Below, piece after piece: positions 24,122 through 33,639 of a stretch of DNA of 64,000 nucleotides (positions within the stretch are counted from its first letter, which is position 1; the number at the start of each line of letters is the position of its first letter). Below the pieces are notes generated by a model. The model was given only the letters and a program-made list of their open reading frames with translations, was not told the origin of the DNA and did not search any database. This DNA comes from Euglena gracilis. Lineage: Eukaryota > Euglenida > Euglenophyceae > Euglenales. The stretch spans positions 10,094,241 through 10,158,240 of the forward strand of contig CP154955.1 of NCBI GenBank assembly GCA_039621445.1, read 5' to 3'. The position numbers and the translations under genes are program-made.

Positions 24122-24207
24122 GGGTCCGAAATGGTGACGTTTTGCGTTCACTGCAATGGCCTCTCAGTGTTGCGCCGCACGGTGGCCAAAGTGGACGACG
24201 CGCTGGT
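24122..24207 (+). CDS. Gene 2, exon 3: first strand before nucleotide-binding domain 1
   Basis: Acceptor AAG at 24119-24121; the frame reads GSEMVTFCVHCNGLSVLRRT and then VAKVDDALV. It fits the PDR segment with pattern sVxfxnLxV, which begins the first nucleotide-binding domain. The donor GT at 24208 leaves two bases, and the next exon supplies one (Val codon), so the join VDDALV then FLLGRP is in phase. Confidence 0.65.
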
Positions 24208-24789
24208 GTGGAGGGCGGGACCGTGCCGGTGTGCACACCGTCACGGCACCCATGGATGGGCCAGAGGCTTTGGGGGCTGGTAGTTCGGCACCGCTGTGCA
24301 GTTTTTTCTCCCCACCTCTGGTGAGGGGGGGGGTCATTTCCATTCTTCCAAAATTCACCAGTTTCTTTCCCCCAGAAAGCAAGTCAGCCAACATTGGGTG
24401 GTTGGCCACTCCGGGATCCAAGGGAAATTTGACCACAAATGTCAAGCGGCCTAAAATCTTTCCAGCGTCAAAAAAAACTTGCTGGGTCATTTTGGTTTTT
24501 TTTTGTGTCGACCCTCCCCCTGGGGGGGTGGTCCCCCTTTTGAAAAGCCAAGGAAACCTGGTCCAGAATGACATCTGGAAAATGCCAAACTAACTCAGAA
24601 TATGAGTTAATTTTTGGCAAACCGGAAACGTTGCCTTGGAAAAGTGATAATGGACGATCCTTCTGCTTTTCACCCATTTGGCTATGACGACTGGTGCCAA
24701 CTGGGGAGAGGGATGGTGGGGGCATCAGCAAGACCCCCAATAACTTTTTGAGGTGCCCAGTTGTCGGAACAGTCGTATGGCAGCCCCAG

Positions 24790-24921
24790 TTTTCTGCTGG
24801 GCCGGCCCCTCCCAGCGGTGCGCGGGGCGCTGCTGCGATATGTGCCGTGGCTGCGGCCGCCGCTGTACCCCCGGGCCGCCCTCGACAAAGTGTCCGGCAG
24901 CTTCCGGCCCCGGCAGGCGGC
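24790..24921 (+). CDS. Gene 2, exon 4: nucleotide-binding domain 1, pre-Walker A
   Basis: After CCCCAG at 24784-24789 the frame reads RPLPAVRGALLRYVPWLRPP and then LDKVSGSFRPRQA. This matches the PDR segment PTxxNxxxxxxxxL...iLddVSGxxrPG just before Walker A. The donor GT at 24922 leaves GC; the next exon starts with C, giving Ala and an uninterrupted RPRQAALVLGPP. That reconstructed join is one of the best in the gene. Confidence 0.85.
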
Positions 24922-25407
24922 GTGTGACAACTACACCAAGCCTCGACTGATACCCCCCCCCCCCCCGACCACCGAACCAGATTCTGCAAGGTTATGGGGT
25001 CGTAGTAGGGTGTTTCTATTTGAGTAAAACCGTTTTTGGTCTCTCACAGCGGAATTATTCACTCACCCAATGGTGTTTCATTGTGTTTTTTACATTTTTT
25101 TGCGGTGGAGCATTGTATTTTTTCCCCTTCCTGCGTGCCTGGTGACTGAAGCTCTCTGCCCCAGGCCAAAGGTTGAAATGGCCACTCATAACCCCTTTTT
25201 CGAACCGAAATGAATGCAATATAGCACAAAAGGCAGGGTTTTCCATTGGGACCCTCCTTTGTCAATCCAACCCCACTCTTTTCTTTTGCCCCTCCCCCCC
25301 CCCTCCTCCCCCGCCAGACTCTCCACCAATGAGTGGCTCAGGCTGACGGGTCGGCCTAAATCAGGGTTCACCCCCACCCAACGCACCGCCTCCCCCCGAA
25401 CCCTCAG

Positions 25408-25561
25408 CCTCGTGCTCGGGCCGCCGCTCTCGGGGAAGAGTGCGCTGCTGAAGGCGCTGGCCGGGCGGCTGTCGGGCGTCGGCGTGACGAGCCAGTTCCG
25501 CGGCAGCGTCAGCTACGCCGGCCGACCGCTGTACCCACTGCACCGCCACAAGAAGGGGGAG
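25408..25561 (+). CDS. Gene 2, exon 5: Walker A of nucleotide-binding domain 1
   Basis: Acceptor CAG at 25405-25407. The frame reads LVLGPPLSGKSALLKALAGR, with Walker A GPPLSGKS retaining the Lys that binds ATP phosphates. Then come a Gly-rich strand and GSVSYAGRPLYPLHRHK (pattern GxVxYNG). Many fungal PDR proteins have Cys instead of Lys here, so this site looks intact. The donor GT at 25562 is in phase 0. The coding base composition contrasts sharply with the T-rich GGGATTTTTT intron downstream. Confidence 0.9.
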
Positions 25562-26425
25562 GTGGTGGTGGACAAGCTGTTGGCCAGGGCTTTGGGGAAC
25601 TGGAATGGGCTGGGCACTGTGAGCGTTGGTCTTGTTCGGTGGGGGGGTGTGACCAAGCACCTTCGGCGATGCAGGGCGATGCAGGGCGATGCCGGGCGAT
25701 GCGGGGATTTTTTTTGGATTTTTTTGGATGCGGGGATTTTGGATGGCTGAAGTGGGGTCCATATTTGGGCCCATACTGCTGGGTACACCTCTGTTGTCTC
25801 GTCCCTCCCTCGCCCGCAGACCACTCCAGCCTGCCCTTCATGTCTGCCCGTGCCTCTGCCTCTGCTGCCGTGCTGGACCTCTCCCTCCCCCTCCGGGAAG
25901 TGTGTGACTCCCCTGGAGCCGAAGGTATCGTGCCCCTGCTGCATGCCTACAGCCTCCACATTGGTGCTTGCTTCGTATCTGAGTCGACGATGTTCCTCCC
26001 TGGCTCGCCTGGCCTTCCCTGAGTGACTCCCTGGAGTGGATGCTCCGGTGGGAGAGGGAGGTTATGGGGGGAATCTTAAGTTGTGGGATAAACGGGCGGC
26101 TGTAGTCGCGGTTGTAGGCATGTGCATGATCATGTGCATCCGTGGATGCTTGTAGGGCATGTGAATCCGAGGATGCTTGTTGGGGTGCCATACTGCGCCT
26201 TTGGAAGGATTGGCATCCAACGAGCCGCGAATTTAATACACAAAGTCGCGAGTTGGATGTTGAGGAAGGTTGGCTGGAGGCCGTGTGACCTTCACAGTGT
26301 GTGGTGGCTACAGCCGCAGCACAAGTGACCAACCTGATTTGGGTTTTGGGTTGGTGTCACGGCCAAATAGAAAGCACAACCACCACAGGAGGGGGAACTG
26401 CAGGTCAAACCTGTGTGTCCCAAAG
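25562..26425 (+). other. Gene 2 intron with GGGCGATGC decamers
   Basis: At 25668-25708 a 10-base unit GGGCGATGCA repeats four times and then passes into GGGGATTTTTT. The rest (25800-26400) has protein-like frames on the minus strand but no recognised domain. Confidence 0.55.
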
Positions 26426-26554
26426 CGCACCCCCACGGCCCTGCCGGGGTCATACGTCCCACAAACCGCGTCGTTCATCCAGACGCTGTCGGCGCGGCAA
26501 ATACTGCAGTTTGCACACAACCTCTTTGGGCAGCCGACGGCGAAGCAGCTGATG
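26426..26554 (+). CDS. Gene 2, exon 6: Q-loop region of nucleotide-binding domain 1
   Basis: After CCAAAG at 26420-26425 the frame reads LPGSYVPQTASFIQTLSARQ and then ILQFAHNLFGQ. YVPQ is the Q-loop (family pattern syVpQxDxHxxxLTVrEtLxFaa) that contacts the membrane domain. The start is phase 0, as is the exon 5 end. The end is uncertain because no GT follows: either GC at 26555 (phase 0, spacing to the next exon then equals fungal homologues) or GC at 26563 (GCAGGG) is used. Confidence 0.82.
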
Positions 26555-27270
26555 GCTGAGGGCAGGGACGGCTGAACCAATTTTCCGGATAATCCACAGA
26601 AGTGAGGTGGGGATACCGTATGATAAATCATTTCAAACCATGTTGTACCATACCATGTCGCGTCACCATCCCGTGCCTTACCATACCACACCAAACCGTC
26701 GATTTTTTTTTGACATTATGGTATTTCCCTTTGTGAACTGTCCTGTTCACCTGCTGGCCTGTCCTCTAAGCGATCTTTATTTACATCAATGATTTTTTTG
26801 CTGATTGATTTGTTTTTTGTCAGCTTTTTCTGACTTTTTCATGTCTTTTTCATATTGTGCCCAGCTTGACCACGGAGGGCCTCAGCCTCGCCTTTCCACC
26901 CATCCCTGAAAGCAGGGCTGCTGGCGGAGGAAAGCGGTTCAGGGCCACCCCCCACCCCTTCAGGAAACTCCGTCTGCCCAGCTGCTGAGAGGCCCAGCTG
27001 CCTGTCTCATGCGTGGAGTGTGCGTTCGTTCCTGCCCCTCCTCTAAACATGCAACCGTGGCCCATCGAAAGCTGCCCTTCTGCCAAGTGTTTGGGGGGTT
27101 CCTTCGCCCAAAGATCGTGCTTCGGCCTGAGTGCGGCTTGCAGGCCCCCTGACTTGGCCCACCATTTCTCGGTGCCTGTCCACATTCTATTTGTTGTCAT
27201 CGAAGGAGGCAAATCTGTAGGTTTTCTAAAGTTGGATTCCATTCAGACCCGGTCCTGGTGACCCCTGTCC

Positions 27271-27384
27271 CCCCCCCCCCTCCTCCGCCTTCCTGACCAG
27301 ATTAGTTAGTTATTTTATTTAACGTTTGGTGACTGGGGGGTCCGGCTTTCCCTACTCACTCTCTGCCCCCGGGACCGGGGGGGG
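27271..27384. other. C/G-tract spacer in gene 2 intron
   Basis: A C-run at 27271-27282 and a G-run at 27380-27388 flank AT-rich sequence. 27530-27720 repeats a segment (GAAACCTCCGCCCCCCACCC type) related to 27490-27560. No exon is recognised between 26555 and 27789. Confidence 0.35.
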
Positions 27385-27789
27385 GGGGTAGGGTTGGACA
27401 CCCCCCAGAGGGTGCTCTATTCTTGATGTGAAGTCGGAAGTAGAAACCGTGCAAAGAGTTTTTTGAAACCACAGAATCGACTCCTCCCCAAGCTGCCCCC
27501 TCCCGGGACCCCCAGGGGGAGGGTCCCCCCAGTGCTGTAAAATAAACCTCGCTCCCCACCTGGGGGCCATGCGTGCATGTGTGTGTCCTAGGCGGCGAAA
27601 TTTGCCCAAAATAGATTTGACCTGTCTCAAATGTCTTAAATGTTTCAAATGTCCGACACACTGCCGGACAAAAACGTGAAGAAAAGGTGCTGTAATAGAA
27701 ACCTCCGCCCCCCACCCCTGGGGACTCCCACAGGGTGGGTTCACCAGGTGCTAAAGAAAGAACCTCCCGGGGGCTGGCCCTGCCTCCAG

Positions 27790-27933
27790 CAGCTGCGGGC
27801 CATGCACAGCTCCTACCCGGAGATGCTGCTGAAGGGGTCAGGACTGGAGGCGGTGGCGGACGTGCCGGTGGTCGCCCTCACGGACGGGCAGCGCCGGCTG
27901 CTGAGCTGGGCCGAGGGCACCGCCCGGGCGTCC
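27790..27933 (+). CDS. Gene 2, exon 7: helical domain and degenerate ABC signature, domain 1
   Basis: Acceptor CAG at 27787-27789 (or CAGCAG, three bases later). The frame reads QLRAMHSSYPEMLLKGSGLE, then VPVVALTDGQRRLLSWAEG. The segment aligns without gaps to the family pattern VMxxFGLxxxxxxxVGnxxxRGVSGGErkRvsiAE. The signature, normally VSGGE/Q, is LTDGQ here, so Ser-Gly is replaced by Thr-Asp. The donor GT at 27934 is in phase 0; GT at 27952 would add six residues. Confidence 0.85.
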
Positions 27934-28184
27934 GTCAAAGAGGCAGGCAAAGTGAAAAATAAATAAATTATAAAAAATATTTTCTAATTATTATTATTTT
28001 AAAAGTTTCGAAAAGAAATGAAAATGAAAATGAAAATAAAAGGGAAGAAAGAAGAAACAAGCAGCATGAAAAGAAAACCAGAGAAATTGGGGGAAATAAT
28101 GTCATAATCCCTCTCGCGGTGGTGGGCCATTTTCACCACGCCGCGCGGCGGTTCCCCCCGGGGTTACCGGTTTCCTATCCACGC

Positions 28185-28458
28185 CAGGCTTCTTTTTAAG
28201 TCAGCAGACCCCCCCCGGGGGGGGGGTAGAAGCCGAATGCAGCACCAGGCTTTAAACCAGACAGAAGCCAAAGTGCATCTACGGGGCGGTGGGTGGGAGG
28301 GTCCGGGCCGGACCCTCCCCACCCCCCCAGGGGAGGGTTCCGCGCCGGAGGAGCTGGGTATACCTTTTCGGAAATTGCCTTTAACGGGCCCGATTTGGGG
28401 GGGGGGGTCCCGCGCCACCCTGGGTGGGTGGGGGGGGACCTTCTTAAAAAGAAGCCTG
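28185..28458. mobile_element. hAT-like MITE, family CAGGCTTC, 274 bp
   Basis: The ends CAGGCTTCTTTTTAAG and CTTAAAAAGAAGCCTG are perfect inverted repeats, flanked by the perfect 8-base duplication ATCCACGC (28177-28184 and 28459-28466). The inside contains GTATACCTTTTCGG, TTGCCTTTAACGGGCCCGAT and C/G tracts, shared with 16234-16529 and 33640-33899. No coding capacity. It lies in a gene 2 intron. Confidence 0.92.
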
Positions 28459-28604
28459 ATCCACGCTCTTCAACCAAGAGGAACCAGGGATGGTGTATGG
28501 GGCGCATTAGCCCCTCCCCCTATGCCTGACGGCCACGCCCACAGCCGGAGGACAGGTTTTGCGGTGGCTTGGCCAGCCTGCGGAATCGAACTTTTTTTTT
28601 TTGG

Positions 28605-28740
28605 ACCGAGAACAACCCCTTGTCTGCCGACCACCCTCCTGGTAGGAGGACACCTTTTTTGGCAGAACCGCATCTGTGCCCCCCCCCCCCGTCAGAGGAC
28701 AGAGCTTACAACAGGCCGTTGGACCGTTGGGGTTTACAGG
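28605..28740. repeat. Remnant of the TA-flanked TIR family
   Basis: GGTAGGAGGACACCTTTTTT and GTCAGAGGACAGAG match internal parts of the 5026-5440 element. The ends are lost. Confidence 0.5.
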
Positions 28741-28847
28741 AAGCTGTGGTTGTGTGACACATGCTTTAAACCACCGAACCAAATGAGCTGCTGTTTTTGC
28801 AATGCCACGACAGTCCCCAAACAACATATCAGTAGGCTTCTTTTCAA

Positions 28848-28977
28848 GCCAAACGACCCCTCCGGGCAGAATTTCCCACCCACCATCTGGGGGGGTGGGT
28901 GGGAGTTTTTTTTTGGGGGGGGTCCCGCCCTTGGTTGGATGGATGGGGAGACCCCCACGGGGTCTAAAAAGAAGCCT
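28848..28977. mobile_element. Short diverged element of family CAGGCTTC
   Basis: TAGGCTTCTTTTCAAG at the left and CTAAAAAGAAGCCTG at the right enclose about 130 bases of C/G-rich sequence. No clear target duplication. It ends only 35 bases before gene 2 exon 8. Confidence 0.6.
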
Positions 28978-29012
28978 GCCTCAGTGGACGGAAGCCCTGC
29001 CTCGTGTTGCAG

Positions 29013-29046
29013 GCGCCCGTGTTGCTTCTGGACAACGGCCTGCCCA
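29013..29046 (+). CDS. Gene 2, exon 8: 34-nt micro-exon with Walker B of domain 1
   Basis: Acceptor CAG at 29010-29012; the frame reads APVLLLDNGLP and ends with one extra base at GT 29047. Joined to exon 9 (two bases GA) it gives VLLLDNGLPRGIDSN, the Walker B plus D-loop. The catalytic Glu normally following the Walker B Asp is Asn, as in the degenerate first site of fungal PDR proteins (pattern WDNxxRGLDS). The exon is only 34 bases long and has introns of about 1.1 and 4.9 kb on its sides, yet both phases fit. Confidence 0.85.
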
Positions 29047-29323
29047 GTAGGTGAGGCTGGGCCCTCTCCCCATGTGTATAAAAGTGGTCCCCAAACCCTG
29101 GTTCTTTTTACGGAATCCCCCCCCCCTCCAGGGGTTGGCGCTTTTGGCAGGCCGGGGAGGTACGGTACTTTTGACCCCGGTTTTTTTGTCGTTTTTTGAC
29201 ACTTTTTTGGTGGTTTTTATTTTTTTTGTTTGTACTCTCCCCCTGCCCAACGGCCACCCCTAAATTTCCACCACACATGCATATGACCCCCCCAGCCTGT
29301 GGGGTTGTAGGCAAGCACCTCTG

Positions 29324-29459
29324 ATAATGCTGGGCGATGCTGGGCGATGCTGGGCGATGCTGGGCGATGCTGGATTTTTTGGAGGCCAGAGGTGGGTTCC
29401 GATGCTGGGCGATGCTGGGCGATGCAGGGCGATGCTGGGCGATGTTGGGCGATGCTGGC
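29324..29459. repeat. (GGGCGATGCT)n decamer array
   Basis: Two runs of the 10-base unit GGGCGATGCT, at 29324-29372 and 29400-29458, separated by GGATTTTTTGGAGGCC. The same unit occurs at 25668-25708 and 32060-32143. Confidence 0.92.
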
Positions 29460-29460
29460 A

Positions 29461-29770
29461 TTTTTTTTGTATATTTTGAAGATTTAAACCATTTTTAGGA
29501 CAATTTTCCCACAAGTCTCCGATATTGCACCTATTTTGGCCATTTTGGGGTTCTTTTTGCTGATTTGGGGCTATTTTGCATTGATTTGGGCAAATATTGG
29601 GCTAATTTGGGTCAATATGATCACTTTTAGGCATTTTTGGCCATTTTTTGCCTTTTTTTTTGATGATTTTGATGATTTTTCTGGTTTTTTTTTGAGTTTT
29701 TTTTGTGGATGTTGTTGGCATTTTGGGCTATTTTAGGTTATTTCAAGCCATTTCAGGTCATTTTGATTGC
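29461..29770. repeat. T-rich tract with about 10-base periodicity
   Basis: Units such as TTTTGGCCATTTTGGGG and TTTTGATGATTTTGATG recur at roughly helical spacing. This is the reverse complement in style of the GGCCAAAA repeats at 33061-33425. Confidence 0.6.
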
Positions 29771-29778
29771 TCTTTGGG

Positions 29779-30886
29779 CAGGGGCAGGGAGATATTCTGG
29801 TCCGGAATAAACCGGAATAAACCGGAATTGCGAAAACCAGAATAAACCGTAATAAACCGGAATAACCAGAATAAAAGTGCCAGCCAATGGGATGAAAATT
29901 CTGCAAGACACAACAGCAGTGAAGGTGAAGTTTGATGTCTCTTCCTCGGTCAGTCTCATGTCAGATGGATCGGATGAAGAGGGTGGACCACCAATGAAGA
30001 AGACAAGACCTTCCAAAGGCGTGGTGAATAAGGCGAAATGTGGATCAGAGTGGGCAGTTGGCCGATTAGTTCGCCAATTATCCAATTGGTCCGCCGATTC
30101 TCCAGTCAGCCAACTAGAGTTCGGAGGTATAGAATGCTGTCAAATGAGGAACAGAAATTAATCAACTTGTATCCAGAAATAAAGAATCCAAAAATTAGAC
30201 CCCCCAAAACATAAGACCCCCCCCCTGGAGGTTTATAACACATCGGCGTATTTGTGAAGGAACCCCCTGATTGAAGGATGATCCAATTTGACAATGGGAT
30301 CCCGCGCTCTTTTGTTGCTCTAACCTCCTGCTTCACTTCTGATACGCCAAAAATTTTGGTTCGGCTAGACCTCAGCTGAGGAGAGGCATCAATCAAACTG
30401 GGTTCACAGAAGCTTTCACACCTTTATGTTTGGCAGAAGCCACGTTCTTCGCGCCAAAATTGATATCAACTCGTTGTGGTGCACGTTGGAAGAAGCAACG
30501 AGCACTAGGCAGGACAATTTTTGGGAAGAAGCAGGGGAAAAAAAGAAAGGAGGGTCAGGGACCTGCCTCAAGAGAAAACCCTGAGCACCAATCTTTATCA
30601 GCTGATATTTCCCGAAAAGGCGGGGGTCTGTTGTGATGCAGACCAGCATCACCAAGTGCAAAGTGACCACTTGGTGGGGCTGGGCAACCATGGAATGCAT
30701 TCCTATCCTGAAGCCCGGGTGAGCCTCAGCCCAATTGTACTTCAAAAAAGTCCTAAGTCCATTCAGACAGAAATGGACCGGAATAAACCGGAATAAATTC
30801 CGGAATAAACCGGAATAACCCGAAATAAACCGGAATAAAACCCCGGAATAAAATTTTCGGCCGACCGGAATATCTCCCTGCCCCTG
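29779..30886. mobile_element. 1.1 kb TIR element, family CAGGGGCAGGGAG
   Basis: The ends CAGGGGCAGGGAGATATTC and GAATATCTCCCTGCCCCTG are perfect inverted repeats. Next to them on the inside lie arrays of ACCGGAATAA units at both ends (29804-29870 and 30776-30860). CTTTGGG flanks both sides (29772-29778 and 30887-30893), a 7 to 8-base target duplication. Between the ends, a + frame (29877-30161, with VKFDVSSSVSLMSDGSDEEG) and minus frames have ordinary protein composition. They may be remnants of a captured or transposon gene, but I recognise no domain. Confidence 0.75.
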
Positions 30887-30895
30887 CTTTGGGGC

Positions 30896-31381
30896 CAGGG
30901 AATTTCTTAAGCCGGAGGGTACCCTACCCCCCCGGGGGGGTCCAGCCAGCCAGCAGCTCAAATCCAGCCAGCAGCCCAAATTCGGGCTGGGAGCCCCCCC
31001 CCCCCAGGGGTCGACTGAAATAAAGTCGGGTTCAGCCCGGCCGGAGGCCGGGCCAGCCGGCCGAAGGCCGGGCCAGCCGGCCGCAGGCTGGCCAGCCAAC
31101 TGGGCTGCCCAGCTCACCTATCCCTGCATTTTTCCCTCACCACAGCTTCCTCCATCACAGCCCCCAGCCTTGATCTAGCTCCATCCACGATAATGTCGAA
31201 AATGGCAAAAATGTGTTAGAAAATTTTGATTTTCACCGACCCAGCCGAGCCCAGCCCCCTCCAGCCCCAGACCCCCCCCACCCCCCCTGGGGGGGGGTCC
31301 AGCCAGCAGCTCAAATCCAGCCAGCAGCCTTTTTGCCAGCCGGAGGCTGGACCCCCCCCGGGGTCCTTAAGAAATTCCCTG
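30896..31381. mobile_element. hAT-like MITE, family CAGGGAATTTC, 486 bp
   Basis: The ends CAGGGAATTTCTTAAG and CTTAAGAAATTCCCTG are flanked by the perfect duplication TTTGGGGC (30888-30895 and 31382-31389). It is the reverse-orientation relative of 17838-18349 and shares the CCGGCTGGC palindromes. It sits directly against the right end of the 1.1 kb element, so one used the border of the other as a target. Confidence 0.92.
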
Positions 31382-31431
31382 TTTGGGGCTTTTGTGGTCA
31401 TTTTAGCTATGTTGGGAGCCAATGGATGCAG

Positions 31432-31800
31432 ACATCAGGCAAGATGCAGATACTGGACAAGATGTAGATGCTGGACAAGATGCAGATGCTGGACAAGACG
31501 CAGTGGTTGCAGATGCTGGACAAGGTGCAGATACTGGACAAGATGTAGATGCTGGACAAGATGCAGATGCTGGACAAGAGGAAGATTCTGGACAAGATGC
31601 AGTGGACACAGACACTGGACAAGATGCAGATACTGGACAAGATGCAGACATTGGAAAAGATGCAGTGGTTGTAGATATTTGACAAGATGCAATGGATCCA
31701 GGTATTGGACAAGGTGTACCACACAAGATGCAAATACTGGATATTTTGATATTTGACTAGATGCAGACAGTGGACAAGATGCAGATGTCGGACAAGATGC
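31432..31800. repeat. 18-bp minisatellite GACAAGATGCAGATGCTG
   Basis: About 20 degenerate copies of an 18-base unit with variants (ATACTG, GTAGATGCTG, CAGTGGTTG). Because 18 is a multiple of 3, a frame stays open and reads (DAGQDA)n; this is not taken as a gene. Confidence 0.92.
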
Positions 31801-31895
31801 AATTTCTGCAGATATTGGGTTAGCGGTGGATGCAAATGCTGGATTGGCCAAATAAATCAGGGGAGCTTGCGGCCAAAGGTGAGTGAAGTTGGGCA

Positions 31896-31937
31896 AAGTG
31901 GCCAAAAGTGGCCAAAAGTGGCCAAAAGTGGCCAAAG
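31896..31937. repeat. (GGCCAAAAGT)n decamer array
   Basis: Four tandem 10-base units GGCCAAAAGT followed by degenerate ACAAAGTGG units. Confidence 0.9.
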
Positions 31938-32059
31938 TTGTACAAGTGGGTACAAAGTGGACAAAAGTGGATGAAGTGGTTGTAGATGCTGTTTTGGATG
32001 CTCTGGACGCAGGCATCTGAGTGGATGCAGGTACAGGAGGTGCACCTCTAAGGGCTTCA

Positions 32060-32143
32060 AAGGCGATGCAGGGCGATGCAGGGCGATGCTGGGCGATGCT
32101 GGGCGATGCTGGGCGATGCAGGGCGATGCTGGGCGATGCTGGG
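32060..32143. repeat. (GGGCGATGCT)n decamer array
   Basis: Eight near-perfect decamers, with A or T at the last position. Same unit as at 25668 and 29324. Confidence 0.95.
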
Positions 32144-33060
32144 CCCAAGGGCGTGGCTGACCAGAGGTGCTTGGTTGTAGGTGACCTGGAAAATAAGTGT
32201 TTTTTTTTGGAACCTGGTTGTACGACCACCCCCTGGTCGGGGGTTGTTGGTCCGCTGGGGTGTATGACCCCCCGGTTGGAACCCAGTCGTTTGGCAAGGG
32301 GGGGGGTACTACTTTTGATAATGTTTGAGGATTTTTGTGGGGCCCCCAGCGCCGAAGGCGTTGCGGCCCGAAAGTGGCCACTTTCAAGAGAAATCAGGTT
32401 GGGTTGGCCTGGGCTTGGACCCAAAACTGACCAGGGGGGGGGTGCCTGATGTGGGGGAGTCACCCTGTCGCACCCCACCCCACGGGATTGTTGAGAAAGA
32501 AGCCCGCCCCAAGCAACAAACGCTCTCGAATCGGCATGCTGGAGTAGGCAGAGTGGTTGTTCCACTCCCACCCCCAATGATGACCATATCCCCAAAGATC
32601 AAGCCTCATGGGAACATCCCTCCTCTTTCCAGGAATTTCAAGCATCACCCCCCCCCACAAGCAAAAAAAATTGTCATTTTGGGCCTATCCCGACCGATTT
32701 GTGACATTGGAGAGTCCACCACAGGGCCTGCCCAAGGAATTGTCACTTTGACTGGTCCCTGCTGGCATGTGGGACAACTCTCTTGGCAGGGTATTAAGTG
32801 AGCGGTGGTTTTGTGGGGGGGGGGAGGGGGTCCACACCCTCTCCCTCCTTACTGGGAGGGTTCCACGTCCCCCGGAGCCAAAAAAAGTTTCCGGCGCACC
32901 AGGGAGTCCTTTTTTTCAAGAAAACAAAAAATAAATATAATAAAATAATAAAATAAAGCTGCGAAAACGCATTTGGACCTACCTCCCCCCCCTTGTCCAA
33001 CGACCGGGCTTGTCTAACGACCACCCCCCCCCCCCCTGGTCAGAGACGATCTTTTTTGTA
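32144..33060 (+). other. Gene 2 intron segment, nothing recognised
   Basis: Contains GCGCCGAAGGCGTTGCGGCC near 32348, a C-run at 32646 and a remnant of the TA-flanked family at 32995-33050 (GTCCAACGACC, CCCTGGTCAGAG). No exon is identified. Confidence 0.4.
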
Positions 33061-33425
33061 TACGATGTTGGTTCGGCTAAAATTGCTAAAAGTTGCCTAA
33101 AAACAGTCAAAAATAGCCCAAAATGGCCTAAAATGGCCAAGGGATGGCCAAAGGTGCCCAAAAAGTTGCCAAAAATAGCAAAAGTAAGGCAAAAATGGCC
33201 AAAAGTAACCAAAAACAGCCTAAAGTGGCCAAAATTGGGCAAAGGGGGCCAAAGTGTGGCCAACAGTTGCCAAAGGTGGCCAAAAGTGACCAAACATTGC
33301 AAAAAGCGGTCAAAAATGCCTAAAAGTTCCCAAAAGTGCCCCAAAAATGTCCAAAAATGGCCAAAAGTGGCCAACCGTAGTCAAGAAATAGCATAAATGG
33401 CCAAAAACAGCCCAAAAATGGCCAT
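33061..33425. repeat. Degenerate GGCCAAAA decamer tract
   Basis: About 365 bases made of ATGGCCAAAA, AAGTTGCCAA and AGTGGCCAAA units at about 10 to 11-base spacing. Minus-strand translation gives (FGHF/W)n frames that are artefacts. Confidence 0.8.
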
Positions 33426-33487
33426 ATACCCCCATCTATGGTAAATTTTCCTCCGACTTGGGGTCCACCCCGCTTGTGTAATGAACC

Positions 33488-33585
33488 CCCCCCCCCCCGG
33501 TCGGAGACGAAATTTGGCCATTTCAGCGACCGCCCCCCCCCCCGGTCGGAGACGAACATTAGTGGTCGTTGGACAAGGGGGGGGG
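33488..33585. repeat. Remnant of the TA-flanked TIR family
   Basis: Two CCCCGGTCGGAGACGAA units and a right end GTGGTCGTTGGACAAGGGG are recognisable; the left half is missing. Confidence 0.6.
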
Positions 33586-33639
33586 AGGCAAAAAAGGTAA
33601 ATCTTTTCAGTGTTTTGCGATGCAGAAATTTCTTTTACA

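Noticed and set aside
31422-31682. Frame encoding an acidic DAGQDA repeat protein
   Set aside because: The 18-base minisatellite keeps a frame open by length alone; there is no conserved start, end or domain.
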